Shown piece after piece: positions 50,761 through 63,100 of a stretch of 64,000 bases of DNA. Below the pieces are notes generated by a model, which saw only the letters and a list, made by a program, of their open reading frames with translations, was not told the DNA's origin and did not search any database. This stretch comes from Aristolochia californica (taxonomy: Eukaryota; Streptophyta; Magnoliopsida; Piperales; Aristolochiaceae): contig JARWKL010000008.1 in the NCBI GenBank assembly GCA_029961685.1, positions 13,859,981 through 13,923,980 on the forward strand, given 5' to 3'. Position 1 is the stretch's first letter, and each line of letters begins with the position of its first letter. The translations under genes were made by a program, and so were the position numbers.

Positions 50761-53514
50761 AAATTGAGAATTTAATCTTTTTCTACTCCTTGAATTTTTT
50801 GGATCATTAGGTCATTTGCATCTTCAACATGTTTCTGGCATGCATATCCACCACATTTAAAATATTTTAGGATCAATTAGAAATATCTTTCTTATAAAAT
50901 TCCTCCATGGTCTCTTGGGTTGTACTAGTGGAATTTCCCCAACGTGGATAACAGAACTTTGGTGTTCATTTTTAGTGCGTGAAAATAATTTTCTTCACTC
51001 ACATTTATCTTTAGTAATTTTTTTGCATACATAAACTCTAAAATTTTCATTTTGTTGTGATCTATATTTCCCTTAACTTTTTGTTTACGAAAAACTTGGA
51101 GAGAGAAAAAGTGAAGTTTGAAAAAAAAATTGAACATCCAAAATGGAAATGCACAAATGTTGAGAAAGATAATTCCAAAAAGTATCTGGTAAATCTCCCA
51201 CCACACGCTAACTTGAGAATTAAATTTTTTTCTACTCCTTGAAAGTTTTGGATCATTAGGTCATTTGCATCTTCAACATGTTTCTGGCATGCATATCCCC
51301 CACATTTAAAACATTTAGGGATAAATTAGAAATCTCTTTCTTATAAAATTCCACCAAGCTATCTGGGGTTGTACTAGTGGAATTTCCCCAATGTGGATAA
51401 CAAAACTTTGGGGTTCATTTTTAGTGCGTGAAAATAATTTTCTTCACTCACATTTATTACAGTTTTCATATTCTTTTGCATACATAAACTCTAAAATTTT
51501 CATTTTGTTGTGTTCTATATTCCCTTATCTTTTGGTTTACGAGAAAACAGTGAGAGTGAAAAACACAAGTTTGAAAAAAAAAAGTTGAACATCCAAAATG
51601 GAAATGCACAAATATTGGGAGAGATAATTACAAAAAGTATCTATGATTTTTTAGGTCCTCTTTTTGTAAAATAGGCAAAAAGTGGGTAGTTCGGCTCTGG
51701 CAAATATCCCACCGCACATTAACGTGAAAATTTAATTTTGGATCATTAGGTCATTTGCATCTTCAACATGTTTCTGGCATGCATATCCACCACATCTAAA
51801 ACATGTTAGGATCAATTAGAAATCTCTTTCTTATAAAATTCCACCGAGGTATCTGGGGTTGTACTAGTGGAATTTCCCCAACGTGGATAACATAACATTG
51901 GCGTTCATTTTAAGTGCGTGAAAATAATTTTCTTCACACACATTTATTATAGTTTTCAAATTCTTTTGCATAAATTTACTCTAAAATTTTCATTTTGTTG
52001 TGATCTATATTTGCCTTATCTTTTATGTTTCGAGATACTGTTAGAGTGAAAAACTCAAGTTCGAAAAAAAAATTGAACATTTAAAACGGAAATGCCCAAA
52101 TGCGAAGAGTGATAATTCCAAAAAGTATCTGTGATTTTTTAGGTCTTTTTTTTGTGAAATGGGCAAAAAGTGGGTCGTTTGGCTCAGTAAATATCCCACC
52201 GCCCGTTAACTTGAGAATTTAATTTTTTCTACACCTTGAAATTTTTGTATCATTAGGTCATTTGCATCTTCAACATGTTTCTGGCATGCATATCCACCAC
52301 ATTTTAAACATGTTAGGATCAATTAGAAATCTCTTTCTTATAAAATTCCACCAAGCTATCTGCGGTTGTACTAGTGGAATTTCCCAAACGTGGATAACAA
52401 AACTTTGGTGTTCATTTTTAGTGCGTGAAAATAATTTTCTTCCCTCACATTTATTATAGTTTTCAAATTCTTTTGCAAACATAAACTCTAAAATTTTCAT
52501 TTTGTTGTGATTTATTTTTCCCTTATCTTTTTGTTTATGACAAAACTGGAAGAGTTAAAAATTCAAGTTTCAAAAAAAAATTTGAGCATCCAAAATGGAA
52601 ATGCTCAAATGCTGAGAGAGATAATTCCAAAAAGTATCTATGATTTTTTTGGTTTGCTTTTTGTAAAATAGGCAAAAAGTGGGTTCTTTGGCTGTTAAAT
52701 ATCCCACCGCACGTTAACTTGAGAATTTAATTTTTTTTCTTATTGAAATTTTTGGATCAATAGGTCATTTGCATCTTCAACATATCTCTGGCATGCAGAT
52801 CCACCACATTTAAAACATGTTAGGATCAATTTGAAATCTCTTTCTTATAAAATTCCACCAAACTATGTGGGGTTGTACTAGTGGAATTTCCCCAACGTGG
52901 ATAACAAAACTTTGGTGTTCATTTTTAGTGCGCGAAAATAATTTTCTTCACTCACATTTATTATATTTTTCATATTCTTTTACATTTATAAACTGTAAAA
53001 TTTCATTTTCTTGTGATCTATATTTGCCTTATCTTTTTGTTTACGAGAAAACATGGAGAGTGAAAAACTCAAGTTTGAAAAAAAAAATTGAACATCCAAA
53101 ATGGAATTGCAAAAATGCTGAGAGAGATAATTCCAAAAAGAATCTGATATTTTTTAGGTCCGCTTTTTGTAAAATTGGCAAAAACTGGGTTGTATGGCTC
53201 TTGTTAATATCCCACCACATGTTAACTTGAGACCTTAATTTTTTCTACTCCTTGAAATTTTTGGATCATTAGGTCATTTGAATCTTCAACATGTTTCTGG
53301 CATGTATATCCACCACATTTAAAACATGTTAGTATCAATTAGAAATCTCTTTCTTATAGAATTCCTCCAATCTATCTGGGATTGTACAAGTGGAATTTCC
53401 CCAACGTGGATAACAAAACTTTGGTGTTCATTTTTAGTGCATGAAAATAATTTTCTTCACTCTCATTTATGGTAGTTTTCAAATTCTTTTGCACACTCAA
53501 ACTCTAAATATTTT
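50761..53514 (+). repeat. Monomers right of the HOR
   Basis: Anchors at 50944, 51393, 51883, 52390, 52897 and 53406. The 50944 unit has a 56-59 bp deletion near 51186 and the 51393 unit has lost about 20 bp near 51735 (TTTAATTTTGGATC). From here rightwards most units read GAGAATTTAATTTTTTC instead of the GAGAATTTTAATTTTTTC form common to the left. No gene is seen. Confidence 0.85.
50944..51392 (+). repeat. Monomer with ~56-bp deletion at TCTG microhomology (449 bp)
   Basis: AAGTATCTG at 51180-51188 joins GTAAATCTCCCACC. In intact units TCTG occurs at both ends of the missing stretch (GTATCTGTGATT and GGCTCTGGTAAAT). The 4-bp match supports microhomology- or slippage-mediated loss. Confidence 0.88.
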
Positions 53515-53920
53515 AATTTTCTTGTGATCTATATTTCCCTTATCTTTTTGTTTAAGAGAAAACTGGGAGAGCGAAAAACACAAGTTTGATAAAAAAAAAA
53601 AATTGAGCATCCAAAATGGAAATGTACAAATATATAGAGAGATAATTCCAAGAAGTATCTGTGATTTTTTAGGTCCGCTTTTTGTAAAATAGGCAAAAAG
53701 TAGTTTGTTTGGCTCTAGTAAATATCCCAGCGCACGTTAACTTGAGAATTTAATTTTTTCCTCTTGGTGAAAATTTTGGATCATTAGGTCATTTGCATGT
53801 TCAACATGTTTCTGGCATGCATATCCACCACATTTAAAATATGTTAGGACCAATGAGAAATTTCTTTTTTATAAAATTCCACCAAGCTATCTGGGATTGT
53901 ACAAGTGGAATTCCCCCAAC
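53515..53920 (+). repeat. Long-range duplicate, copy 1
   Basis: It matches 59250-59653 at about 5733 bp. Shared variants include TTTTTGTTTAAGAG, AGTTTGATAAAA, AATTCCAAGAAGTATC, GTTTGTTTGGCTCTA, ATATCCCAGCGCACG, GTGAAAATTTTGGATC, TTTGCATGTTCAAC, AAATATGTTAGGACC and CAATGAGAAAT. Confidence 0.85.
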
Positions 53921-56900
53921 GTGGATAACAAAACTTTGGTGTTCATTTTTAGTGCGTGAAAATAATTTTCTTCACCTACATTTATTATAGCTTACAAATT
54001 CTTTTGCATGCATAAACTCTAAAATTGTCATTTTTTTGTGATCTATATTTCCCTTATCTTTTTGTTTACGAGAAAACTAGGAGAGTGAAAAACTCAAGTT
54101 TGAAAAAAAATAAATGGGCATTCAAAATGGAAATGTACAAATGCTGAGAGAGATAATTCCAAAAAGTATCTGTGATTTTTTAGGTCCACTTTTTGTAAAA
54201 TAGGCAAAAACTGGGTAGTTTGGCTCTGGTAAATATCCCATCGCAAGTTAACTTGAGAATTCAATTTTTCTACTCATTGAAATTTTTGGATCATTAGGTC
54301 ATTTGCATCTTCAACAAGTTTCTGGCATGCACATCCACCACATTTAAAATATGTTAGGATCAATTAGAAATCTCTTTTTTATAAAATTCCTCCAATCTAT
54401 TTGGGGTTGTACTAGTGGAATTTCCCCAACGTGGAAAACAAAACTTTGGTGTTCATTTTTAGTGTGTGAAAATAATTTTCTCCACTCACATTTATTATAC
54501 TTTTCAAATTATTTTGAATACATTAACTCTAAAATTTTCATTTTGTTGTGATCTATATTTTCCTTATCTTTTTGCTTACGAGAAAACTGGGACAGGGAAA
54601 ACCTCAAGTTTGAAAAAAAAAATTTAACATCAAAAATGGAAATCCACAAAAGCTGAGAGAGATAATTCCAAAAAGTATCATTGATTTTTTAGGTCCGCGT
54701 TTTGTAAAATAGGCAAAAAGTGGGTCATTTGGCTCTGGTAAATATCCCACCGCACGTTAACTTGAGAATTTAATTTTTTCTGCTCCTTGAAATTTTTGGA
54801 TCATTAGCTCTTTTGCATCTTCAACATATTTCTGGCATGCATATCCACCACATTTAAAACATGTTAGGATCAATTAGAAATCTCTTTCTTATAAAATTCC
54901 AGCAAGCAATCTAGGGTTGTACTAGTGGAATTTCCCCAACGTGGATAACAAAACTTTGGTGTTCGTTTCTAGTGCGTGAAAATAATTTTCCTCACCCACA
55001 TTTATTACATTTTTCAAATTCTTTTGCATACATAAACTCTAAAATTTTCATTTTGGTTTGATCTCTAATTGCCATATCTTTTTGTTTACGAGAAAACAGG
55101 GAGAGTGAAAAACTTAAGTTTGAAAAAAAAAAATTCACCATCCAAAATGGAAATGCACAAATGCTGAGAGAGATAATTCCAAAAAGTATATTTTATTTTT
55201 TAGGTCCACTTTTTCTAAAATAGGCAAAAAGTTGGTTGTTTGGCTCTGGTAAATATCCCACTGGTCGTTAACTTGAGAATTTTTTTTTTTCTACTCCTTG
55301 AAATTTTGGGATCATTAGGTCATTTGCATCTTCAACATGTTTCAAGCATGCATATCCACCAAATTTAAACCATGTTAGGAACAATTAGAAATCTCTTTCT
55401 TATTAAATTCCACCAAGCTATTTGGGGTTGTACTACTGGAAAATCCCTGACATGGAAAAAAAACTTTGGTGTATGTTTTTAGTGCGTGAAAATAATTTTT
55501 TTCACTCACATTTATGATAGTTTTCAAATTCTTTTATATACACAAACTCTAAAAGTTTCATTTTGTTTTAATCAAATTTGCGTTATCTTTTTGTTTTCGA
55601 GAAAATTGGGAGAGTGAAAAACTCAAGTTTGAAAAAAAAAATTGAACATCAAAAATGGAAATGCACAAATGCTGAGAGAGATAATTCCTAAAAGTACCTT
55701 GGATATTTTTTGTCCGCTTTTTGTAAAATAAACAAAAAGTGGGTTGTTTGGCTCCGGTAAATATCCCACTGCATATTAACTTGAGAATTTAATTTTTTCT
55801 ACTCATTGAAATTTTTGGATCATTAGGTCATTTGCATCTTCAACATGTTTCTGGCATGCATATCCACCACAGTTAAAACATGTTAGGATCAATTAGAAAT
55901 CTCTTTCTTATAAAATTCCACCGAGCTCTCTGGGGTTGCCCTAGTGGAATTTCCCAAACGTGGATAACAAAACATTGGCGTTCATTTTAAGTGCGTGAAA
56001 ATAATTTTCTTTACTCACATTTATTATAGTTTTTTGATTATTTTGCATACATAAAACCTAAAATTTGCCTATCTTTATTTGCCTTATCTTTTTGGTTTCA
56101 AGAAAACTGGGAGAGTGAAAAACTCATGTTTGAAAAAAAAAAATGTGAACATTCAAAATGGAAATGCACAAATGCGGAGAGAGATAATTCCAAAAAGTAT
56201 CTATGATTTTTTAGGTCCGCATTTTGTAAAATAGGCAAAAAGTGGGTTGTTTGGCTCAATAAATATACCACCGCACGTTAACTTGAAAAATTAATTTTTC
56301 TACTTATTGAAATTTTTCCATCATTAGGTCATTTACATCTTCAACTTGTTTCTGGCATGCATATCCACAACATTTAAAGCATGTTAGGATCAATTAGAGA
56401 TCTATTTCTTATAAAATTCTACCAAGCTATCTAGTGTTGTACTAGTGGAATTTCCCCAACGTGGATAACAAAACTTTGGTCTTCATTTTTAGTGCGTGAA
56501 AATAATTTTCTTCACTCACATTTATTATAGTTTTCAAAATATTTTGCATACATAAACTCTATAATTTTCATTTTGTTGTGGTCTCTATTTCCCTTATCTT
56601 TTTTTTTACGTGAAAACTGGGAGAGTGAAAAACTCAAGTTTAAAAAAAAAATTGAGCGTCCAAAATGGAAATGCACAAATGCTGAGAGATATAATTCCAA
56701 AAAGTATCTGTGATTTTTTAGGTCCGCTTTTTGTAAAATAGGCAAAAAGTGGGTTGTTTGGCTCTGGTAAATATCCCACCACACGTTAACTTCAGAATTT
56801 AATTTTTTCTTCTTATTGAAATTTTTGGATCATTAGGTCAATTGCATCTTCAACATGTTTCTGGCATGCATATCCACCACATTTAAAACATGTTATGATC

Positions 56901-57993
56901 AATTAGAAATCTGTTTCATATAAAATTCCACCAAGCTATTTGGGCTTGTACTAGTGGAATTTCCCCAACGTGGATAACAAAACTTTGGTGTTCATTTTTA
57001 GTGCGACAAAATAATTTTCTTCACTCACATTTATCAAAGTTTTCAAATTCTTTTGCATATATAAATTCTAAAATTTTATTTTGTTGTGATCTATATTTCC
57101 CTTATCTTTTTGTTTACGAGAAAACAAGGAGAGTGAAAAACTCAAGTTTGAAAAAAAAAATTGAACATCCAAAATGGAAGTGCACAAATGCTGAGATAGA
57201 TAATTCAAAAATGTATCTGTGATTTTTTAGGTCCGCATTTTATAAAAAAGGAAAAAAGTGGGTTGTTTGGCTCTGGTAAATATCCCACTGCACGTTAACT
57301 TGGGAATTTAATTTTTTCTACTCCTTGAAATTTTTGGATCATTAGGTCATTTGCATCTTCAACATTTTTCTGGCATGCATATCCGCCACATTTAAAACTT
57401 TTTAGGATCAATTAGAAATCTCTTTCTTATAAAATTCCACCAAGCTATCTAGGGTTGTACTAGTGGAATTTCCCCAACGTGGATAACAAAACTTTGGTGT
57501 TCATTTTTAGTGAGTGAAAATAATTTTCTTCACTCACATTTATTATAGTTTTCAAATTCTTTTGCATACATAAAGTCTAAAATTTTCATTTTGTAGTGAT
57601 CTATATTTACTTTATCTTTTTATTTACAAGAAAACCAGGAGAGTGAAAAACTCAAGTTTGAAAAAGAAAAAAATTGACCATCCAAAATGGAAATGCACAA
57701 AACTTGAGAGAGATAATTCCAAAAAGTATCTATGATTTTTTAGGTCCGCATTTTGTAAAATAGGAAAAAAGTGGGTTGTTTGGCTCAGGTAAAAATATCT
57801 CACCGCACGTTAACTTAAGAATTTAATTTTTTCTACTGCTTGAAATTTTTGGATCATTAGGTCATTTGCATCTTCAACATTTTTCTAGCATGCAAATCCA
57901 CCACATTTAAACCATGTTAGGAACAATTAGAAATCTATTTGTAATGCAATTCCACCAAGCTATCTGGGGTTGTACTACTGGAATTTCCCCAAC
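53921..57993 (+). repeat. Plain monomers, 53.9-58.0 kb
   Basis: Anchors at 53921, 54431, 54941, 55452, 55960, 56461, 56970 and 57479. Lengths are 501-515 bp. The unit anchored at 55960 shares ACATTGGCGTTCATTTTAAG with 51883, eight monomers to the left, and a variant is found at 58299. No rearrangement or gene is seen. Confidence 0.85.
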
Positions 57994-58027
57994 GTGGATA
58001 ACAAAAATATGTACTACTGGAATTTCC
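57971..58027 (+). repeat. Complex junction with an 18-bp repeated insert
   Basis: TGTACTACTGGAATTTCC occurs at 57971-57988 and again at 58010-58027. The second copy interrupts the monomer 16 bases after the anchor (ACAAAAATA) and then runs into AAAATGTATCTG, so about 200 bp of normal sequence is absent on its far side. TTCC is shared at the second join. Two jumps are needed, either a template switch or two deletions in neighbouring monomers. Confidence 0.85.
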
Positions 58028-58298
58028 AAAATGTATCTGTGATTTTTTAGGTCCGCTTTTTGTAAAATAGGCAAAAAGTGGGTTGTTAGGCTCTGGTAAA
58101 TATCCCATCGCATATTAACTTGTGAATTTAATTTTTTCTACTCATTGAAATTTTTTGATCATTAGGTAATTTGCATCTTCAACATGTTTCTAGCATGCAT
58201 ATCCACCACATTTAAAACATGTTAGGATCAATTAGAAATCTTTTTCTTAAAAAATTCCACCGAACTCTCTGGGGTTGTACTAGTGAAATTTCCCCAAC
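57994..58298 (+). repeat. Truncated monomer (305 bp) carrying the complex junction
   Basis: Its length resembles the truncated units at 10.9-16.9 kb, but the breakpoints differ: after GATAACAAAAATA here rather than after GTGAAAAT. It is an independent truncation. Confidence 0.85.
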
Positions 58299-58480
58299 AA
58301 GGATAACAAAACATTGGCGTTCGTTTTTAGTGCGTGAAAATAATTTTCTTCACTCACATTTATTATAGTTTTCAAATTCTTTGTCATACACAAACTCTAA
58401 AATTTTCATTTTTTTGTGATCTATATTTGCCTTATCTTTTTGTTTACGAGAAAATTGGGAGAGTGAAAAACTCAAGTTTG

Positions 58481-58490
58481 AAAAAAAAAA
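58481..58490 (+). repeat. Monomer poly(A) tract (exemplar)
   Basis: Each monomer carries a run of about 7-13 adenines after AAGTTTG and before TTGAACATCC. This exemplar has ten. Run length varies from copy to copy, as expected for slippage, and it contributes much of the 507-516 bp spacing variation. A-tracts spaced one per monomer may add intrinsic curvature, which is an inference. Confidence 0.8.
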
Positions 58491-58808
58491 TTGAACATCC
58501 AAAATGGAAATGCACACATGCTGAGAGTGATAATTCCAAAATGTATCTGTGATTTTTTAGGTCTGCTTTTTGTAAAATAGGCAAAAAGTGGGCTGTTTGG
58601 CTCTGGTAAATATCCCACCGCACGTTAACTTGAGAAATTAAATTTTTCTTCATATTGAAAATTTTGGATGATTAGGTCATTTGCATCTTCAACATGTTTC
58701 TGGCATGCATATCCTCCACATTTAAAACATGTTAGGACCAATTAGAAATCTCTTTCATATAAAATTCCACCAAGCTATATGGGGTTGTACTAGTGGAATT
58801 TCGCCAAG

Positions 58809-59653
58809 GTGGATAACATAGCTTTGCTGTTCATTTCTAGTTCGAGAAAATAATTTTCTTCACTCACATTTATTATAGTTTTCAAATTCTTTTGCATATA
58901 TAAACTCTAAATTTTCATTTTGTAGTGATCAATACTTGCCTTATCTTTTTGTTTATGAGAAAATAGGAAGAGTGAAAAACTCAAGTTTGAAAAAAAAAAT
59001 TGACCATCCAAAATGGAAATGTACAAATGCTGAGAGAGAAAATTGCAAAAAGTATCTGTGATTTTTTAGGTCCGCTTTTTGTAAAATAAGCAAAAAGTGC
59101 ATTGTTTGGCTCAGGTAAATATCCCACCGCATGTTAACTTGAGAATTTAATTTTTTCTACTCATTCAAATTTTTGCGTGAAAATAGTTTTCTTCACTAAC
59201 ATTTATTGTAGCTTTCAAATTGTTTTGCATACTTAAACTCTAAAATTTTCATTTTCTTGTGATCTATATTTCCCTTATCTTTTTGTTTAAGAGAAAACTG
59301 GGAGAGTGAAAAAACAAGTTTGATAAAACAAAAAATTGACCATCCAAAATGGAAATGCACAAATATTGAGAGAGATAATTCCAAGAAGTATCTGTGATTT
59401 TTTAGGTCCGCTTTTTTTAAAATAGGCAAAAAGTGGTTTGTTTGGCTCTATTAAATATCCCAGCGCACGTTAACTTGAGAATTTAATTTTTTCTTCTTAG
59501 TGAAAATTTTGGATCATTAGGTCATTTGCATGTTCAACATATTTCTGGCATGCATATCCACCACATTTAAAATATGTTAGGACCAATGAGAAATCACTTT
59601 TTTATAAAATTCCACCAAGCTATCTGGTGTTGTACTAGAGGAATTTCCCAGAC
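58809..59653 (+). repeat. Two monomers fused by a ~175-bp deletion that removed one anchor (845 bp)
   Basis: Near 59168-59180 TCAAATTTTTG joins CGTGAAAATAG. The inverted repeat, the CTCTTTCTTATAAAAT box and the anchor of one unit are missing. Only TG is shared at the join. To its right the sequence becomes long-range duplicate copy 2. Confidence 0.87.
59250..59653 (+). repeat. Long-range duplicate, copy 2
   Basis: This is the partner of 53515-53920. A third, more diverged relative at about 62278-62560 keeps GTGGTTTGTTTGGCTCTAG, ATATCCCAG and TTCTTCTTAGTG, so the variant has spread to at least three sites. Confidence 0.83.
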
Positions 59654-60123
59654 GTGGATAACAAAACCTTGGTGTTCATTTTTAGTGCGTGAAAATAATA
59701 TTCTTCATTCACATTTATTATAGTGTTCAAGTTCTTTTTCATAGATAAACTCTAAAATTTTCATTTTGTTGTGATCTATATTTCCCTTATCTTTTTGTTT
59801 ACGAGAAAACTGGGAGAGTGAAAAACTCAGGTTTGAAAAAAACAATTGAACATCCAAAATGGAAATACACAAATGCTGAGAGAGATAATTCCTAAAAGAA
59901 AACTTGGTTGTTTGGCTCTGGTAAATATCCCACCGCATGTCAACTTTAGAATTTAATTTTTTCTACTCCTTGAAATTTTTGGATCATTAGGTCATTTGCA
60001 TCTTCAACATGTTTTTGGCATTCATATCCACCACATTTAAAACATGTTAGGATCAACTAGAAATCACATTCTTAAAAAATTCCTGCAATCTATTTGGGGT
60101 TGTACTAGTGGAATTTCCCCAAT
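59654..60123 (+). repeat. Monomer with ~40-bp deletion (470 bp)
   Basis: Near 59891-59905 ATTCCTAAAAGAAAAC runs into TTGGTTGTTTGG. The TTTTTTAGGTCCGC box is missing. The unit has CGCATGTCAACTT, as does the unit near 62970, about 3045 bp to the right. Confidence 0.83.
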
Positions 60124-63100
60124 GTGGATAACAAAACTTTGGAGTTCGTTTTAAGTGCGTGAAAATTATTTTCTTCACTCACATTTATTATTGTTTTCAA
60201 ATTCTTTTGCATACATAAACACTAAATTTTTTATTTTGTTGTGATCTATATTTGCCTTATATTTTTGTTTTCGAAAAACAGGGAGAGTGAAAAACTAAAG
60301 TTTGAAAAAAAAATTTAACATCCAAAATGGAAATGCACAAATGCAGAGAGAGATAATTCCAAAAAGTATCTGTGATTTTTTAGGTCCGCTTTTTGTAAAA
60401 TAGGCAAAACGTGGGTTGTTTGGCTCAGTAAATATCCCACCGCACGTTAACTTGACAATTTAGTTTTTTCTACACCTTGAAATTTTTTGATCATTAGGTC
60501 ATTTGCATCTTCAACATGTTTCTGGCATGCATATCCACCACATTTAAAACATGTTAGGATCTATTAGAAATCTCTTTCTTATAAAATTCCACCAAGCTAT
60601 CTGGAGTTGTACAAGTGGAATTTCCCCATGGTGGATAACAAAACTTTGGTGTTCATTGTTAGTGCGTGAAAATAATTTTCTTCACCTACAATTATTATAG
60701 CTTTCAAATTCTTTTGCATATATAAACTCTAAAATTTTCATTTTGTTGTGATTTATATTTCCCTTATCTTTTTGTTTACGAGAAAAATGGGAGAGCGAAA
60801 AACTCAAGTTTGAAAAAAAAAAATTGAGCATCCAAAAAGTAAATGCACAAATGCTAAGAGAGATATTTCCAAAAAGTATCTGTGATTTTTTAGGTTCGCT
60901 TTTTGTAAAATAGGCAAAAAGTGGGTTGCTTGGCACTAGTAAATATCTCAACGCACGTCAACTTGAGAATTTAATTTTTTCTTCTTAGTGAAAATTTTGG
61001 ATCATTACGTAATTTGCATCTTCAACATGTTTCTGGCATGCATGTCCACCACATTTAAAACATGTTAGAATCAATTAGAAATCTTTTTTTTTTTATAAAA
61101 ATCGACCAAGCTATCTAGGGTTGTACTAGTGGAATTTCCCCAACGTGGATAACAAAGCTTTGGTGTTCGTTTTTAGTGCGTGAAAATATTTTTCTTCACT
61201 CACATTCATTATTGTTTTCAAATTCTTTTGCATACATAAATTCTAAAATTTCATTTTGTGATGATGTATATTCGGCTTTTTTTTTGGTTACTAGAAAACT
61301 GGGAGAGTGAAAAACTCAAGTTTGAAAAAAAAAAACTGAAAATTTAAAATGGAAATGCAAGAATGCGGAGAGAGATAAATCAAAAAAGTATCTGTTATTT
61401 TTTAGGTCCGCTTTTTGTAAAATAGGCAAAACGTGGGTTGTTTGGCTCTGTAAATATCCCACCGCACGTTACCTTGAGAATTTAGTTTTTTCTACTCCAT
61501 GAAATTTTTGGATCATTAGGTCATTTGCATCTTCAACATGTTTCTGGCATGCATATCCACAACATTTAAAACATGTTAGCATCAATTAGAAATCTCTTTC
61601 TTATAAAATTCCACCAAGCTATTGGGGTTGTACTAGTGGAATTTCCCCAACGTGGATAACATAGCTTTGGTGTTCATTTTTAGTGCAAGAAAATAATTTT
61701 CTTCACTCACATTTATTATAGTTTTCAAATTCTTTTGCATATATAAACTCTACAATTTCATTTTGTTGTCATCTATATTTGCCTTATCTTTTTGTTTACG
61801 AGAAAACACGGAGAGTGAAAAACTCAAGTTTGAAAAAAAAAATTGAACATTTAAAATGGAAATGCATAAAATCCGAGAGAGATAATTCCAAAAAGTATCT
61901 GTGATTTTTTAGGTCCGCTTTTTGTAAAATATGCAAAACATGGGTTGTTTGGCTCAGTAAATATCACACCGCACGTTAACTTGAGAATTTAGTTTTTTCT
62001 ACTCCTTGAAATTTTTGGATCATTTGGTCATTTGCATCTTCAACATGTTTCTGGCAAGCATATCCACCACATTTAAAACATGTTAGGATCAATTAGAAAT
62101 CTCTTTCTTATAAAATTCCACCAAGCTATCTGGGATTGTACTCGTGGAATTTCCCCAACGTGGATAACAAAACTTTGGTGTTCATTTTTAGTGCGTGAAA
62201 ATAGTTTTGTTCTCTCATGTTTATTATAGCTTTCAAATTATTTTGCAAACATAAACTCTAAAATTTTCATTTTGTTGTGATCTATATTTCCCTTATCTTT
62301 TTGTTTACGAGAAAACCGGGAGAGAGAAAAACTCAAGTTTGAAAAAAAAATATTGAGCATCCAAAATGGAAATTCACAAATGCTGAGAGAGATAATTACA
62401 AAAAGTATCTGTGATTATTTAGGTCCACTTTTTTTAAAATAGGAAAAAAGTGGTTTGTTTGGCTCTAGTAAATATCCCAGTACACGTTAACTTGAGAATT
62501 TAATTTTTTCTTCTTAGTGAAAATTTCGGATCATTAGGTCATTAGCATCTTCAACAAATTTCTGGCATGCATATCCAACAAATTTAAAACATGTTAGGAT
62601 CAATTAGATAAAATTCCACAAAGCTATCTGGGGTTGTACTAATGGAATTTCCCCAACTTGGATAACAAAACTTTGGTGTTCGTTTTTAGTGCGAGAAAAG
62701 AATTTTCTTCACTGACATATATTATAGTTTTCAAATTCTTTTGCATATATAAACTTTAAAATATCATTTTGTTGTGATCTATATTTGCCTTATCTTTTTG
62801 TTTATGAGAACACAAAAAGTGTGAAAAACTCAAGTTTGAAAAAAAAAAAATTGAACATCCAAAATGGAAACGCACAAATGCTGAGAGAGATAATTCCATA
62901 AAATATCTGTGATTTTTTAGGTCCGCTTTTTCTAAAATACGCAAAAACAAGGTTGTTTGGTTCTGGTAAATATCCCACCGCATGTCAACTTGCGAATTTA
63001 ATTTTTTCTACTCCTTGAAATTTTTGGATCAATAGGTCATTTGCATCTTCAACATGTTTCTGGCATGCATATCCACCACATTTCAAACATGTTAGGATCA

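Noticed and set aside
52262..52459. Recurring plus-strand frames of about 60-75 codons, several starting at the ATG in ACATGTTAGGATC (for example 8285-8626, 36613-36861, 48318-48518)
   Set aside because: Same reasoning: repeat-phased chance frames of low complexity, variable in length and interrupted in most monomers.
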